From positions 12,542 to 76,541 of the forward strand of contig DAIPJH010000010.1 of the NCBI GenBank assembly GCA_036770365.1: a stretch of DNA of 64,000 nt, read 5' to 3'. The DNA is from DAIPJH01 sp036770365. GTDB taxonomy: Bacteria; Pseudomonadota; Alphaproteobacteria; Rickettsiales; UBA998. Positions 42,697 to 51,437 of this stretch are shown piece after piece. A program made the position numbers and the translations under genes. Positions within the stretch are counted from its first letter, which is position 1. Each line of letters starts with the position of its first letter. Below the pieces are notes generated by a model. It was given only the letters and a program-made list of their open reading frames with translations. It did no database searches and was not told where the DNA came from.

Positions 42697-43205
42697 TTTT
42701 TACGAAACGCATCAAGCGAAATGATTTCCGCCGCGCCTTCTTCTTTTTCCACCGCTGGCGTTACACCTGATTGCTTTGAAGAGTCTTCAGGAAAATCAAA
42801 CGATGCTTCTGCTTCTGACGCTGCCGCAGGCTGCGCTTTATGGTGGAACTGCAAGCCAAATTTAATGCTTGGATCTGCAAATGCTGTCATTGCGGCGTAA
42901 GGAATCACCAATTTTTCAGGAATATTATTAAAACTAAGTGATACAGAAAATACTTTTTCACCCACATCTAAATCCCAAAATTGATGTTGCAGCACAATCG
43001 TCATCTCTTCAGGAAAACGATTATGAATTTGCGGCGATACGCGTACACCCGGAAAATTAGTGTTAAAAGAAATATAGAAATGATGATCTTTCGGCAACCC
43101 ATGCGCCAACACCTGACGAAGCGCAGTACGCACCACACCACGCATTGCATCGTCAATCATTGCTGGAAAATCTATGGTATCTTGCACTTTCGGAACTCCA
43201 GTCAT
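42693..43205 (-). CDS. sspB: SspB, ClpXP adaptor for ssrA-tagged proteins
   Basis: The 170-residue protein fits the alphaproteobacterial SspB family: H-F-Y-I-S-F-N-T-N-F-P-G-V, P-E-E-M-T-I-V-L-Q-H-Q-F-W-D-L, then F-S-V-S-L-S-F-N-N-I-P-E-L-like strands and I-P-Y-A-A-M-T-A-F-A-D-P-S. A flexible Ala/Glu-rich tail ends I-I-S-L-D-A-F-R-K-K, the usual ClpX-docking end. The start at 43205 (M-T-G-V-P) has AGGAT upstream; a longer frame would enter the ssrA region. SspB tethers ssrA-tagged proteins to ClpXP, and ssrA itself is just upstream. Confidence 0.93.
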   Translation of the reverse strand: MTGVPKVQDTIDFPAMIDDAMRGVVRTALRQVLAHGLPKDHHFYISFNTNFPGVRVSPQIHNRFPEEMTIVLQHQFWDLDVGEKVFSVSLSFNNIPEKLVIPYAAMTAFADPSIKFGLQFHHKAQPAAASEAEASFDFPEDSSKQSGVTPAVEKEEGAAEIISLDAFRKK

Positions 43206-43294
43206 TCTTTTTATCCTTTTACAACATCTCAGTAATCGCTTGCGACTGCAAGCGCGGCGATTATCCACCGTGAACCTGCGTGGCGTTTGAGCGC

Positions 43295-43321
43295 GTTATC
43301 TTTTCTAGATAAAAAGATAAC
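43295..43321 (-). terminator. Stem-loop downstream of ssrA
   Basis: GTTATCTTTT (43321-43312 on the minus strand) pairs with AAAAGATAAC (43304-43295) over a 7-base loop. There is no U-tract after it, so it may be a processing signal or a leaky stop ahead of sspB, 90 bases further on. Confidence 0.6.
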
Positions 43322-43334
43322 AATATAATTATAA

Positions 43335-43658
43335 GTAGGGGGATTCTGTTGCCCGGCTCCCCCCGAGCCGCGTAACAACTAGCACTCATGCACCGCCCAA
43401 TTAGGCAGCAACACGAACGTCAGCGACAAAATTGTCGTTAGCTGCTACGAGTGAAACGTTATCGTTTGCACTTAAAATGTTGACCCTTCACGGCGGAATC
43501 ATGCCGAGTAAAAATAACCCCTTTACTACGCTTGTCTATCCTAACTCATCCCCATAATGCACCCTAAGAAGAGTTAATTTGGTGGAGATGCTGGGCTCTG
43601 CCCCCAGGTCCAATTCGCTTATTCTGAGAAATCATTTATCACCATAGTCATTGCTGAC
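43335..43658 (-). ncRNA. ssrA: Permuted two-piece tmRNA
   Basis: Read on the minus strand, the acceptor piece comes first and ends CATCTCCACCA at 43580, with T arm CTGGG-GGCAGAG-CCCAG. After a 26-base intervening segment the coding piece opens GGGGATG at 43553, which pairs with CATCTCC (one G-U pair) to make the seven-base-pair acceptor stem. The coding piece then shows the conserved block around GCAAACGATAACG before the resume codon. Tag reading frame 43445-43401: A-A-N-D-N-F-V-A-D-V-R-V-A-A and TAA. Pseudoknot-forming GGCTCGGGGGGAGCC lies near its 3' end, whose exact position (about 43335) is estimated. The permuted layout is typical of alphaproteobacteria. Confidence 0.95.
43401..43445 (-). 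other. tmRNA tag reading frame, AANDNFVADVRVAA
   Basis: GCA resume codon at 43445-43443, then GCT AAC GAC AAT TTT and on to GCT GCC TAA, giving 14 residues. A-N-D-N near the start and a V-A-A end are the parts bound by SspB and ClpX in characterised alphaproteobacteria. Confidence 0.95.
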
Positions 43659-43664
43659 GGAAGC

Positions 43665-43693
43665 ATTATAGCGCAGTTTTATATTTTTGTGAA
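43665..43693 (-). promoter_or_regulatory. ssrA promoter
   Basis: On the minus strand TTCACA (43693-43688) and a perfect TATAAT (43670-43665) are 17 bases apart. A start about seven bases on (near 43658) would give an acceptor piece close to 79 bases. Confidence 0.8.
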
Positions 43694-43751
43694 GGGGTGC
43701 TTGATATTATTCTTTTCAACAGCTAAAACTTAAAAAAATAGGAGAAGCACA

Positions 43752-44681
43752 ATGCCATTGACCACAGAGCAACTCGCAGAAGTTGAAGAAACCCGCACCC
43801 AATCTTTTACCACCTTGCGTGAGACATCTCCTGAGCTAGAAGCGATTTTATACCGCCCGATTCCTATCCTAGATCACGGCTTCGTGCGCGTGATTGACTA
43901 TATGGGTACAGACAACGCCATCGTACAGGCTGCGCGCGTATCGTATGGCAAAGGCACGAAAAAAAGCCGCGAAGATGCAGGATTGATTCGTTATCTCTTG
44001 CGCCACCGCCACACCACACCGTTTGAAATGTGCGAAATCAAATTCCACATTAAACTACCAATTTTCGTTGCTCGCCAGTGGATTCGCCACCGAACCGCCA
44101 ATGTGAATGAATATTCTGGGCGTTATTCCATCATGGACAAAGAATTTTATGTGCCGCAAATGGAGCATTTGGCGGCACAATCCGTCAGCAACCGTCAAGG
44201 TCGCGGCGATGTGCTAGAGGGCGAAGAAGCCATCCGCGCACTTGCAATTCTGAAAGAAGATGCCGCAACCGCCTATGCCCATTATGAGGAACTCCTTAAT
44301 TCCACCGAAGACGGCATGATTAAAGACCCCAACAAACAAGGTCTAGCGCGTGAGCTTGCACGCATGAATCTGCCTGTCAATTTCTATACCCAATGGTATT
44401 GGAAAATTGACCTACATAACCTTATGCACTTCCTTGCGCTACGCGCAGACGACCATGCGCAATATGAAATCCGTGTCTATGCACAGGCAATGCTGGACGT
44501 ACTACAAAAATGGGTGCCAACCACCTACGAAGCCTTCATGGATTACCGCATGGGCGCAGCCGAAGTCTCTGCAGGCGGGCTTGACATCATCCGCCGCCGC
44601 CTTCGCGGAGAAGATGTCACCCAAGAATCTAGCGGACTCAGCAAACGCGAATGGGATGAGCTGATGGAGATGTTGGGGTAA
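43752..44681 (+). CDS. thyX: Flavin-dependent thymidylate synthase
   Basis: The 309-residue enzyme makes dTMP from dUMP using FAD and methylene-THF, in place of ThyA. The ThyX signature R-H-R-T-A-N-V-N-E-Y-S and R-H-R-H-T-T-P-F-E-M are present, as is R-E-L-A-R-M-N-L-P. TAGGAGAAG lies before the ATG. It is transcribed away from ssrA. Methylene-THF links it to metF at 38 kb. Confidence 0.96.
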   Translation: MPLTTEQLAEVEETRTQSFTTLRETSPELEAILYRPIPILDHGFVRVIDYMGTDNAIVQAARVSYGKGTKKSREDAGLIRYLLRHRHTTPFEMCEIKFHIKLPIFVARQWIRHRTANVNEYSGRYSIMDKEFYVPQMEHLAAQSVSNRQGRGDVLEGEEAIRALAILKEDAATAYAHYEELLNSTEDGMIKDPNKQGLARELARMNLPVNFYTQWYWKIDLHNLMHFLALRADDHAQYEIRVYAQAMLDVLQKWVPTTYEAFMDYRMGAAEVSAGGLDIIRRRLRGEDVTQESSGLSKREWDELMEMLG

Positions 44682-44759
44682 TACCCCTACAAACCACTTG
44701 GTTATTTTGCAAAAATGTGTATGTTTCGCGCAGTTAGAAGCGAGGCATCATCCTTTCCA

Positions 44760-44892
44760 CTTGTCATACCGACACGCGAATCGCAGGAAGCGATGAAGCG
44801 ACGGTATCCAGAAATAGTAAAATGTCAGAAGACATTTTACGTCATCCTGAGTGCAACAAAGGATCTGGATTGCTTCGTTCCTCGCAATGACG
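44760..44892. repeat. Cluster of intergenic repeats (B half-copy, hairpin, inverted A copy 2)
   Basis: 44760-44811 begins CTTGTCATACC and ends GGTATCCAG, like half of repeat B. 44818-44838 is a hairpin, AAAATGTC-AGAA-GACATTTT. 44841-44874 carries GTCATCCTGAGTGCAAC, another common dispersed unit. 44865-44892 is repeat A in inverted orientation. The cluster fills most of the gap between thyX and the U32 gene. Confidence 0.75.
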
Positions 44893-44917
44893 TGCAGCTT
44901 AGAAACGAGAAATAGTC

Positions 44918-46585
44918 ATGGTCGCCACAATCAACACTCGCGGAAAAACTGAACTCTTGATGCCTGCGGGTAATCTGCATAAGCTGAAAACAGCGGTGCT
45001 GTACGGCGCAGATGCGGTGTATTTAGGTACGCCTGATATGTCTCTGCGCACCAAATCCGAGTTTTCGCTGGAGGATGTATTAGAAGGCGTGCGCTTTGCC
45101 CATGAACATGGCGTGCGCGTGTATCTCACGCTCAATTTATTTTCGCATAATAAAGACATTCCAAAACTAGAAAGCTATATTGATACCGTGCGCATCGTCA
45201 AGCCTGACGGCTTAATTATCGCCGATCCTGGTGTGTTCCAGTATGTCAAGGAACGTGCGCCTGAATTAGAACTCCACATCTCAACACAAGCCAATATCTG
45301 CTCATGGTTATCGGTCAAATTCTGGCAAGATATGGGCGCGAAATTGGTGGTGCTGGCGCGTGAAGTATCGTTTGAAGAGATGAGCGAGATCCGTGAGAAG
45401 TGTCCTGATATTAAATTAGAGAGCTTCGTGCATGGTAGTATGTGCATGACCTATTCAGGACGTTGTTTGCTCTCAAACTTCATGGTAGAACGCGGTGCAA
45501 ATCAAGGAAGTTGCGCGAATTCATGCCGCTGGAAGTATAATCTGCACATCAAACTCAAAGATGGCACGGTGCAGGATTTAGAGATCAATGAAGATAATAT
45601 GGGCCTGTTTGAGTTCTTGCTAGAAGAAGAACATCGCCCTGGTGAGTTGATGGCGATAGAGGAAGATATTCGCGGAGCGTATATTCTCAATTCGCGTGAT
45701 TTATGCTTGATGCCAAAACTCGATGAATACCTCAAAATCGGTGTCGATTCGCTCAAAGTAGAAGGACGTGGCAAAAGCCCGTATTATGTAGCAGTAGCGG
45801 CGCGGTCATATCGCCAAGCCATTGATGATTGGTACACTGACCCCGACAGCTGGAAGCCAGATACGTATATGGAAGAGCTCGATACCATTCAAAATCGTGG
45901 CTACACCCTCGCCTTCCATGACGGTCGCCTCAGCAATCTTGGACACAGCTATGAAGATGGAACATTCTTAGCAGGGTGGGAATTTGCTGGGTTTATATCA
46001 GAAGTCACCGAAGATGCCTTCATCATCGATGTAAAGAATCGCTTGATTGCAGGAGACGTATTAGAGTTTTTACCTCCACGAGAACAAGGTGGGATTTACC
46101 TTCGGGCCTATGAATATACTGATGCGAAAACAGGTAAAATTTCTACCGAACTCCACGCCGGACAACGTCCTTTCATCCGCGTACCATTCACCGCTTTTGA
46201 CCATGAAGATCCAGCATCACTAGCAAAACGCATGCCACCCTATACCGTCATTCGCAAAGAACGTGCGCTAACCCAAGAACAATGGAATCGCATCAAACTT
46301 GATAATAAAGTGCAGCAAATAGAAGCTAAAGGAAAGCCACTTGAAGATTATTTTGATAAACGCGATGAACTAAAGGCGCAGCTGCCTGTTACAGTCGAAG
46401 ACGCCGTCAAGCGCATCCCTAAACTCCCACGCATGGGTACAGAAGGCTGCTGCGCACGCGGCTGCAACGGATGTTTAGTATTTTGGAACGATCCACAATA
46501 CGCAAAGGCCCGCGAACTACTCGCGAAGAAAAAAGGCGGATTGTTGTTAGGTAAAGAAGAAGCGCGTAAAATCAAAGCTAGCTAA
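44918..46585 (+). CDS. U32 family protein, TrhP (YegQ)-like
   Basis: The 555-residue protein has the U32 pattern: E-L-L-M-P-A-G-N, L-Y-G-A-D-A-V-Y-L-G, H-I-S-T-Q-A-N and the U32 signature around E-S-F-V-H-G-S-M-C-M-T-Y-S-G-R-C-L-L-S, with S-C-A-N-S-C-R-W. Members act in prephenate-dependent tRNA uridine hydroxylation (TrhP) and rRNA cytidine hydroxylation. It is long for TrhP; the extra C-terminal part includes a cysteine cluster, E-G-C-C-A-R-G-C-N-G-C. No strong ribosome site is visible before the ATG. Confidence 0.88.
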   Translation: MVATINTRGKTELLMPAGNLHKLKTAVLYGADAVYLGTPDMSLRTKSEFSLEDVLEGVRFAHEHGVRVYLTLNLFSHNKDIPKLESYIDTVRIVKPDGLIIADPGVFQYVKERAPELELHISTQANICSWLSVKFWQDMGAKLVVLAREVSFEEMSEIREKCPDIKLESFVHGSMCMTYSGRCLLSNFMVERGANQGSCANSCRWKYNLHIKLKDGTVQDLEINEDNMGLFEFLLEEEHRPGELMAIEEDIRGAYILNSRDLCLMPKLDEYLKIGVDSLKVEGRGKSPYYVAVAARSYRQAIDDWYTDPDSWKPDTYMEELDTIQNRGYTLAFHDGRLSNLGHSYEDGTFLAGWEFAGFISEVTEDAFIIDVKNRLIAGDVLEFLPPREQGGIYLRAYEYTDAKTGKISTELHAGQRPFIRVPFTAFDHEDPASLAKRMPPYTVIRKERALTQEQWNRIKLDNKVQQIEAKGKPLEDYFDKRDELKAQLPVTVEDAVKRIPKLPRMGTEGCCARGCNGCLVFWNDPQYAKARELLAKKKGGLLLGKEEARKIKAS

Positions 46586-46586
46586 A

Positions 46587-47252
46587 TTATTTTTCCTTAC
46601 GGTCAATTCGAATCACTATACGACGATTAAGTGCTTGATTCTCAGGAATAGGATTACCAAGTTCATCACGGTTTGGTACTTTTGGTACAGTATCAGCGAA
46701 ACCCTCTGCAAGAAGCTTTTCTTTTTCCTGACCCTGATCTAAAAAGAACCGTACCAATGTGGTTGCACGTAACGCCGACAATTCCCAATTCGATGGGAAT
46801 TGCGGGGTCTTAATGGGGCTATCATCAGTATGCCCCTCAATCTTCACAATATAATCACGGTAATCAAATGCATTGAGTGCTGCGGCAATTTCTTCTAAAA
46901 TAGGTCTCGCCCAATCTTGGAATTCCGCCGACCCAGGTTTATAAAAAGATGAGCTTGAAAGCTCCAACATAATACCTTCATCTGTTTCTATAACGGAAAT
47001 CACCTGCTCCAAATTATTATTTTCAACAACCTTCTGCATCCCGACCATCAAATCATTAAATGGTGTTTTGATTTCTTCATCAGACACGGCGGAACTAAAT
47101 TTTTTGCTGAGTTTTTCCATCTCAGACTGCTTTGGTTGCGACACTGAAAGTAAAATCAAAAAGAAGCATAACAGTAATGTGATCATGTCCGCATACGACA
47201 TCAACCAGTTTTCCTCAGCTTCTTCATGATGTTTTGGCTTTGGCAATGACAT
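46587..47252 (-). CDS. motB: Flagellar motor protein MotB
   Basis: The 221-residue stator subunit has one N-terminal helix with the proton-binding Asp22 in M-S-Y-A-D-M-I-T-L-L-L, a plug region, and a C-terminal OmpA-like peptidoglycan-binding domain with I-E-G-H-T-D-D-S-P-I and A-L-N-R-R-I-V-I-R. It starts eight bases after the motA stop. The nearby CheY-CheZ pair (37 kb) would steer this motor; flagellar structural genes are elsewhere. Confidence 0.93.
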   Translation of the reverse strand: MSLPKPKHHEEAEENWLMSYADMITLLLCFFLILLSVSQPKQSEMEKLSKKFSSAVSDEEIKTPFNDLMVGMQKVVENNNLEQVISVIETDEGIMLELSSSSFYKPGSAEFQDWARPILEEIAAALNAFDYRDYIVKIEGHTDDSPIKTPQFPSNWELSALRATTLVRFFLDQGQEKEKLLAEGFADTVPKVPNRDELGNPIPENQALNRRIVIRIDRKEK

Positions 47253-47260
47253 ATATGTAC

Positions 47261-48058
47261 TTATCTTTTGAGGTTTTTATCAATGCTGAAATGAATATCT
47301 GGATCAAGATAACTATTGAGACGATCTTGCATATAGCGCGGACCTTTTTTCTCAGCGAGCATAATTAACCCTTCCGCTACCATGTAATTTCTGAAACGCT
47401 CTATTTCTTCCTTTTGTTGCAACATACTCGCCGCAGGAATACACACCAAACGCGCCATCAAAATCCCATACAAGGTTGCAACAAGAGCCAACGCCATCCC
47501 CTGCCCAATACTCGATGTATCTGAGCTAAAATTTTGTAACATCACAATCATTCCAACCAACGTCCCAATCATCCCAAACGCAGGACCATTTCCTGCCATA
47601 CTTTTCAAAATATTCACTGGGACAACGCGACGCTCAAATTCTGATTCTATCACGGTATGCATCATTCCCCGCAAATCAGGTACGGGATATGCTGTTGTTA
47701 CTAACGTCAAACAATAATTGATAATAGGATCATCTCGTGGCACAGACTTAAGCTCATTTTCTAGCGCAGGAAGTCCTTTTTGCTGCACAATATATGACCA
47801 TTTGATAAGACGCATAATTTCAGTACTAAGACCCTCACGCGTCGATTTTGGCTTCTTAAACATCCAAATAATAGACTTCAATGCCGTATTCACATAACGC
47901 GCCTGATAACTCATGTAAGAACTGGCAACAGACCCTCCGATTACAATCATAAACGCATGCATTTCAAGAAAGGCCGAAGGATTATTTGTTGCCATCAGAA
48001 TCGACCCAAGGAACAATCCAAAGCCAAAAATAAAACCAAGTAGCGAAGACAGTGACAT
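47261..48058 (-). CDS. motA: Flagellar motor protein MotA
   Basis: The 265-residue stator subunit has four membrane helices and a large cytoplasmic loop. Visible features are the helix pair at the N-terminus (L-G-F-I-F-G-F-G-L-F-L-G), the loop with R-R-V-V-P, and the last two helices with G-P-A-F-G-M-I-G-T-L-V-G-M-I and G-M-A-L-A-L-V-A-T-L-Y-G. It precedes motB in a two-gene unit. About 140 bases separate its start from the divergent hydrolase gene. Confidence 0.93.
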   Translation of the reverse strand: MSLSSLLGFIFGFGLFLGSILMATNNPSAFLEMHAFMIVIGGSVASSYMSYQARYVNTALKSIIWMFKKPKSTREGLSTEIMRLIKWSYIVQQKGLPALENELKSVPRDDPIINYCLTLVTTAYPVPDLRGMMHTVIESEFERRVVPVNILKSMAGNGPAFGMIGTLVGMIVMLQNFSSDTSSIGQGMALALVATLYGILMARLVCIPAASMLQQKEEIERFRNYMVAEGLIMLAEKKGPRYMQDRLNSYLDPDIHFSIDKNLKR

Positions 48059-48195
48059 ATGCGTTTTACTCTGTTACAAAAACGTTGTTTAGACTCCATA
48101 ACATTGCATTATTTTTAACAACTTACCACTAGTTCTCTACGCGTACTCATAACACAACCTTCTTTATTCAACCTTTATTGTGATATTGCTGCATC

Positions 48196-48948
48196 ATGAC
48201 TTCATGCCCAACACCCATTATTGGCTTCTCGCTCGATTACGAGACGGTACAAACCTATTCAAAATTACCTTGGTATGCACTAAGAGAAAATTACTGCGCC
48301 GCTGTAAGTACCCTCGGCGCAGCACCGCTTTGCCTCCCTCATGAACCTCTTTTTGTCAATACTTACCTTGATCTGCTTTCAGGCCTGATAATAACAGGGG
48401 GGGCATTTGACATTCCGCCCAGCATGTACGGTGATCTATCGCAACATGAAACTGTTGTTCTTAAAGAAAAACGTACCGAATTTGAATTTGCCATCACACG
48501 CGGAGCTATCGCACGAGGCATTCCTATTCTTGGTATCTGTGGAGGTCAGCAATTGTTAAATGTCGTACTTGGTGGCACACTCATCCAACATATCCCCGAT
48601 AGTGTTGACAATGCCCTCGCCCATGAACAACCAGGCCCTCGCCATGAAATTGGACATAGCATCATCGTAAAAGAGAACACGCTTCTTCACCAGATTCTTG
48701 GCAGCACAGAAGCCCATGTCAACAGTGCGCATCATCAAGCCATACGTTCAGTAGGAAATGGCGTAATCATTAATGCAATTGCACCAGACGGCGTGATTGA
48801 AGGCATTGAATACCCACCCCACCCCTTCTGCTTGGGAGTACAATGGCATCCTGAATATCATGTCACCAAAGCAGACGATAGTATTTTTGAAGCATTGATT
48901 ATCGCCGCAAAAAACTATCAACAACAACATAACACTTTAACTTTATAA
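48196..48948 (+). CDS. Class I glutamine amidotransferase-like hydrolase (peptidase C26, PuuD-like)
   Basis: The 250-residue protein has the catalytic Cys115 in G-I-C-G-G-Q-Q-L-L-N-V and the His in G-V-Q-W-H-P-E-Y, with N-S-A-H-H-Q-A as the family's H-H-Q block. This group includes gamma-glutamyl-gamma-aminobutyrate hydrolase of putrescine use. No other putrescine genes are near, so the substrate is uncertain. It stands alone on the plus strand. Confidence 0.88.
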   Translation: MTSCPTPIIGFSLDYETVQTYSKLPWYALRENYCAAVSTLGAAPLCLPHEPLFVNTYLDLLSGLIITGGAFDIPPSMYGDLSQHETVVLKEKRTEFEFAITRGAIARGIPILGICGGQQLLNVVLGGTLIQHIPDSVDNALAHEQPGPRHEIGHSIIVKENTLLHQILGSTEAHVNSAHHQAIRSVGNGVIINAIAPDGVIEGIEYPPHPFCLGVQWHPEYHVTKADDSIFEALIIAAKNYQQQHNTLTL

Positions 48949-49045
48949 ATCCCTATTAAGAAAATTATAAAATTATATGAAATTCTGAACCAGAAGATTA
49001 GCGTCGTTTAATTCCTCGTAAATGTATAATCATCACGTTAAATGT

Positions 49046-49636
49046 TTAAACCAATGGCAAAACATCTTTGCCTTCAATAACTTCAATAGCTGTCATAGCT
49101 TGCTTGTTACCAGGCTGCAATGTGAGAGCGCGCCGATAAAGTTTTAGTGCTGTCATTTCATCTCCTTGATCTTTAATCAACTCAGCAAGATTCATTACCA
49201 CATTGATATTACTTGGCTGCGTCATTAACAGATCATCATAAAGCTCGCGCGCAAGCGTATAGCGTTTTTGCTTATGATATAAAACAGCAAGATGAAATTG
49301 TGCGGTAGGATGATTCGGCAAAATCGTTAACACTTGCTCTAACGATTTTTCTGCCTCGCTATATTTTTCAAGCAAAATTTCTGTAATCGCAAGATTAAGC
49401 CAGACCCCTGCAAGCTTAGGATTTAACCCCACTGCTTTATGAAAAGGAATAAGCGACGCTTGAATCTGCCCAAGCTCACGCAAAGCCATTCCATAACAAT
49501 GCCAAAGCTGCGCTTGATCTTTCACCTGCCGCAGCATATCCTCACAAAGTTCTTTTGCTTTCTGTGGTTCTTTCGCTTCCAGATACCCTGTAATGATATG
49601 CAAAATTTCTGTAAAAGACATATTGGTTGGCTTCAT
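49046..49636 (-). CDS. Tetratricopeptide repeat protein
   Basis: The 196-residue protein is built of about four TPR units (for example L-W-H-C-Y-G-M-A-L-R-E-L-G-Q and V-W-L-N-L-A-I-T-E-I-L-L), with alternating helices and the small-residue positions of TPR. There is no signal peptide, so it is probably cytoplasmic and mediates protein contacts. GGGAGAA lies before the start at 49636. No partner can be named from its neighbours. Confidence 0.85.
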   Translation of the reverse strand: MKPTNMSFTEILHIITGYLEAKEPQKAKELCEDMLRQVKDQAQLWHCYGMALRELGQIQASLIPFHKAVGLNPKLAGVWLNLAITEILLEKYSEAEKSLEQVLTILPNHPTAQFHLAVLYHKQKRYTLARELYDDLLMTQPSNINVVMNLAELIKDQGDEMTALKLYRRALTLQPGNKQAMTAIEVIEGKDVLPLV

Positions 49637-49785
49637 ACTTTTCTCCCACACATCACCCTTAGCAAAAAAGCATATGGGAAAAATTTAGCATGAAAAGCTT
49701 TTTAGCTTAAACTCTGGACTTATCTAAGGTGAGTAGCTAAAAATGGTACTTCGTTTTTCATTAAAGTGACACACTAGGTTTTAAT

Positions 49786-50997
49786 ATGGCAAAGATTAAA
49801 GTTCAAACGCCTGTCGTAGAATTAGATGGCGATGAAATGACCCGCATCATTTGGTCTTTCATCAAAGACAAACTAATCTTACCTTACCTTGACATTGACC
49901 TAAAATATTATGATCTCTCCATTCAGCATCGTGATGCCACCAATGATCAGATTACAGTGGACGCCGCCACTGCCATTAAAAGCTACGGTGTTGGCATCAA
50001 ATGCGCGACCATTACTCCCGATGAAGCACGCGTTGCAGAATTCGGTCTCAAAAAAATGTGGAAATCACCAAATGGCACAATCCGCAATATTTTAGACGGC
50101 ACAATTTTCCGCGCACCCATTATTTGCCGCAACATCCCTCGCTACGTTCAAGGATGGAAGAAACCTATCATCGTTGGACGTCATGCATTTGGTGATCAAT
50201 ACCGTGCCACAGAGCTACCCATTAGCGGCAAAGGCATTCTTACCCTTACCTTCACCCCCGAAAACGGCGAACCCATCACAAAAACCGTCTTTGATTTCCC
50301 TTCAAGCGGCGTTGCCATGTCGATGTATAATCTCGATGCATCTATCGAAGGCTTTGCGCGCGCGTGCTTTAATTATGGCTTAAACTTAAAAATGCCCGTA
50401 TTTCTCTCTACTAAAAACACGATCCTAAAGGCATATGATGGTCGCTTTAAAGACATTTTCCAAACCATTTTTGATCACGAATTTAAAGCTTCTTTTGATG
50501 CACATGGACTTACCTATGAACACCGCCTGATTGATGATTTAGTCGCCTATGCAATTAAATCTGATGGTGGTTTTATTTGGGCATGTAAAAATTATGATGG
50601 TGATGTGCAGTCAGATGTCGTCGCGCAAGGCTTTGGTTCATTGGGTCTCATGACTTCTGTACTTATCACACCAGATGGCAACACAGTGGAAACTGAAGCG
50701 GCGCACGGCACGGTCACCCGCCATTTCCGCATGCACCAACAAGGCAAGCCCACCTCTACTAACCCGATCGCATCTATCTTCGCATGGTCACAAGGATTGC
50801 GTTACCGCGCCAAATTCGATAACAACCAAGCCTTAGAGCATTTTGCAGATACGTTAGAACAAGCTGCAATTGCTTGTGTTGAAGCGGGTGATATGACCAA
50901 AGACCTTGCTTTACTCATCAGCAAAGATCAACCCCACCTCACGACACAAGCCTTCCTTGCCTGTGTCGATGAACGACTTAAGAAATTAATGCACTAA
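49786..50997 (+). CDS. icd: NADP-dependent isocitrate dehydrogenase
   Basis: The 403-residue enzyme is of the eukaryote-like dimeric type, with V-E-L-D-G-D-E-M-T-R-I-I-W near the N-terminus, S-P-N-G-T-I-R-N, R-H-A-F-G-D-Q-Y and the C-terminal G-T-V-T-R-H-F-R. It makes 2-oxoglutarate, the substrate of the sucAB-lpd complex encoded at 52-57 kb. The start follows the weak site TAGG. It stands alone between minus-strand genes. Confidence 0.97.
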   Translation: MAKIKVQTPVVELDGDEMTRIIWSFIKDKLILPYLDIDLKYYDLSIQHRDATNDQITVDAATAIKSYGVGIKCATITPDEARVAEFGLKKMWKSPNGTIRNILDGTIFRAPIICRNIPRYVQGWKKPIIVGRHAFGDQYRATELPISGKGILTLTFTPENGEPITKTVFDFPSSGVAMSMYNLDASIEGFARACFNYGLNLKMPVFLSTKNTILKAYDGRFKDIFQTIFDHEFKASFDAHGLTYEHRLIDDLVAYAIKSDGGFIWACKNYDGDVQSDVVAQGFGSLGLMTSVLITPDGNTVETEAAHGTVTRHFRMHQQGKPTSTNPIASIFAWSQGLRYRAKFDNNQALEHFADTLEQAAIACVEAGDMTKDLALLISKDQPHLTTQAFLACVDERLKKLMH

Positions 50998-51009
50998 ATT
51001 ATTTATGTG

Positions 51010-51390
51010 CTATTTAAACATTTCAGCAGAAGGCGTCTTTGCTGCATCCTGATGCATTTGTGATGCTTCTTTTTCAGCAGATTTTTCTGATTCTTGCTGA
51101 GACTGTAATTGCGCATTTATAGCAGCTTCATCCGCCTCTGCCTCTGCCTGCGCTTGTGCTTGTTTATCTAACTCAGCCTTTTTTTCTTCAAAACAAGTGT
51201 TTAAACCGTTTAAATCTGACGTCGTATCACGACACTCCGCCATCGCCCCATTGACATCCTCTAACTTTGGTATCACGGGAGGTCTTTCCTTCTTTACCGC
51301 TTCTTTATCAGGTGGGTAGAACTGCGCATTTGCGGATGTCGCTACACAACAAAACACCATAACACAAGTCAAATAGTTGAAATAACGCAT
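51010..51390 (-). CDS. Hypothetical secreted coiled-coil protein
   Basis: The 126-residue precursor has a signal peptide (residues about 1-22, ending A-N-A-Q). The mature part has two cysteines (A-E-C-R-D and N-T-C-F-E-E) that could form a disulphide, then a long Gln/Glu/Ala-rich stretch from about residue 70 to 115 that is likely helical or coiled. No family is recognised. It is probably periplasmic. It converges on icd with a 12-base gap. Confidence 0.7.
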   Translation of the reverse strand: MRYFNYLTCVMVFCCVATSANAQFYPPDKEAVKKERPPVIPKLEDVNGAMAECRDTTSDLNGLNTCFEEKKAELDKQAQAQAEAEADEAAINAQLQSQQESEKSAEKEASQMHQDAAKTPSAEMFK

Positions 51391-51437
51391 ACCACTCTCC
51401 TCTACTGTTCTACTGAATAATAGGTATTATCTTCTTT

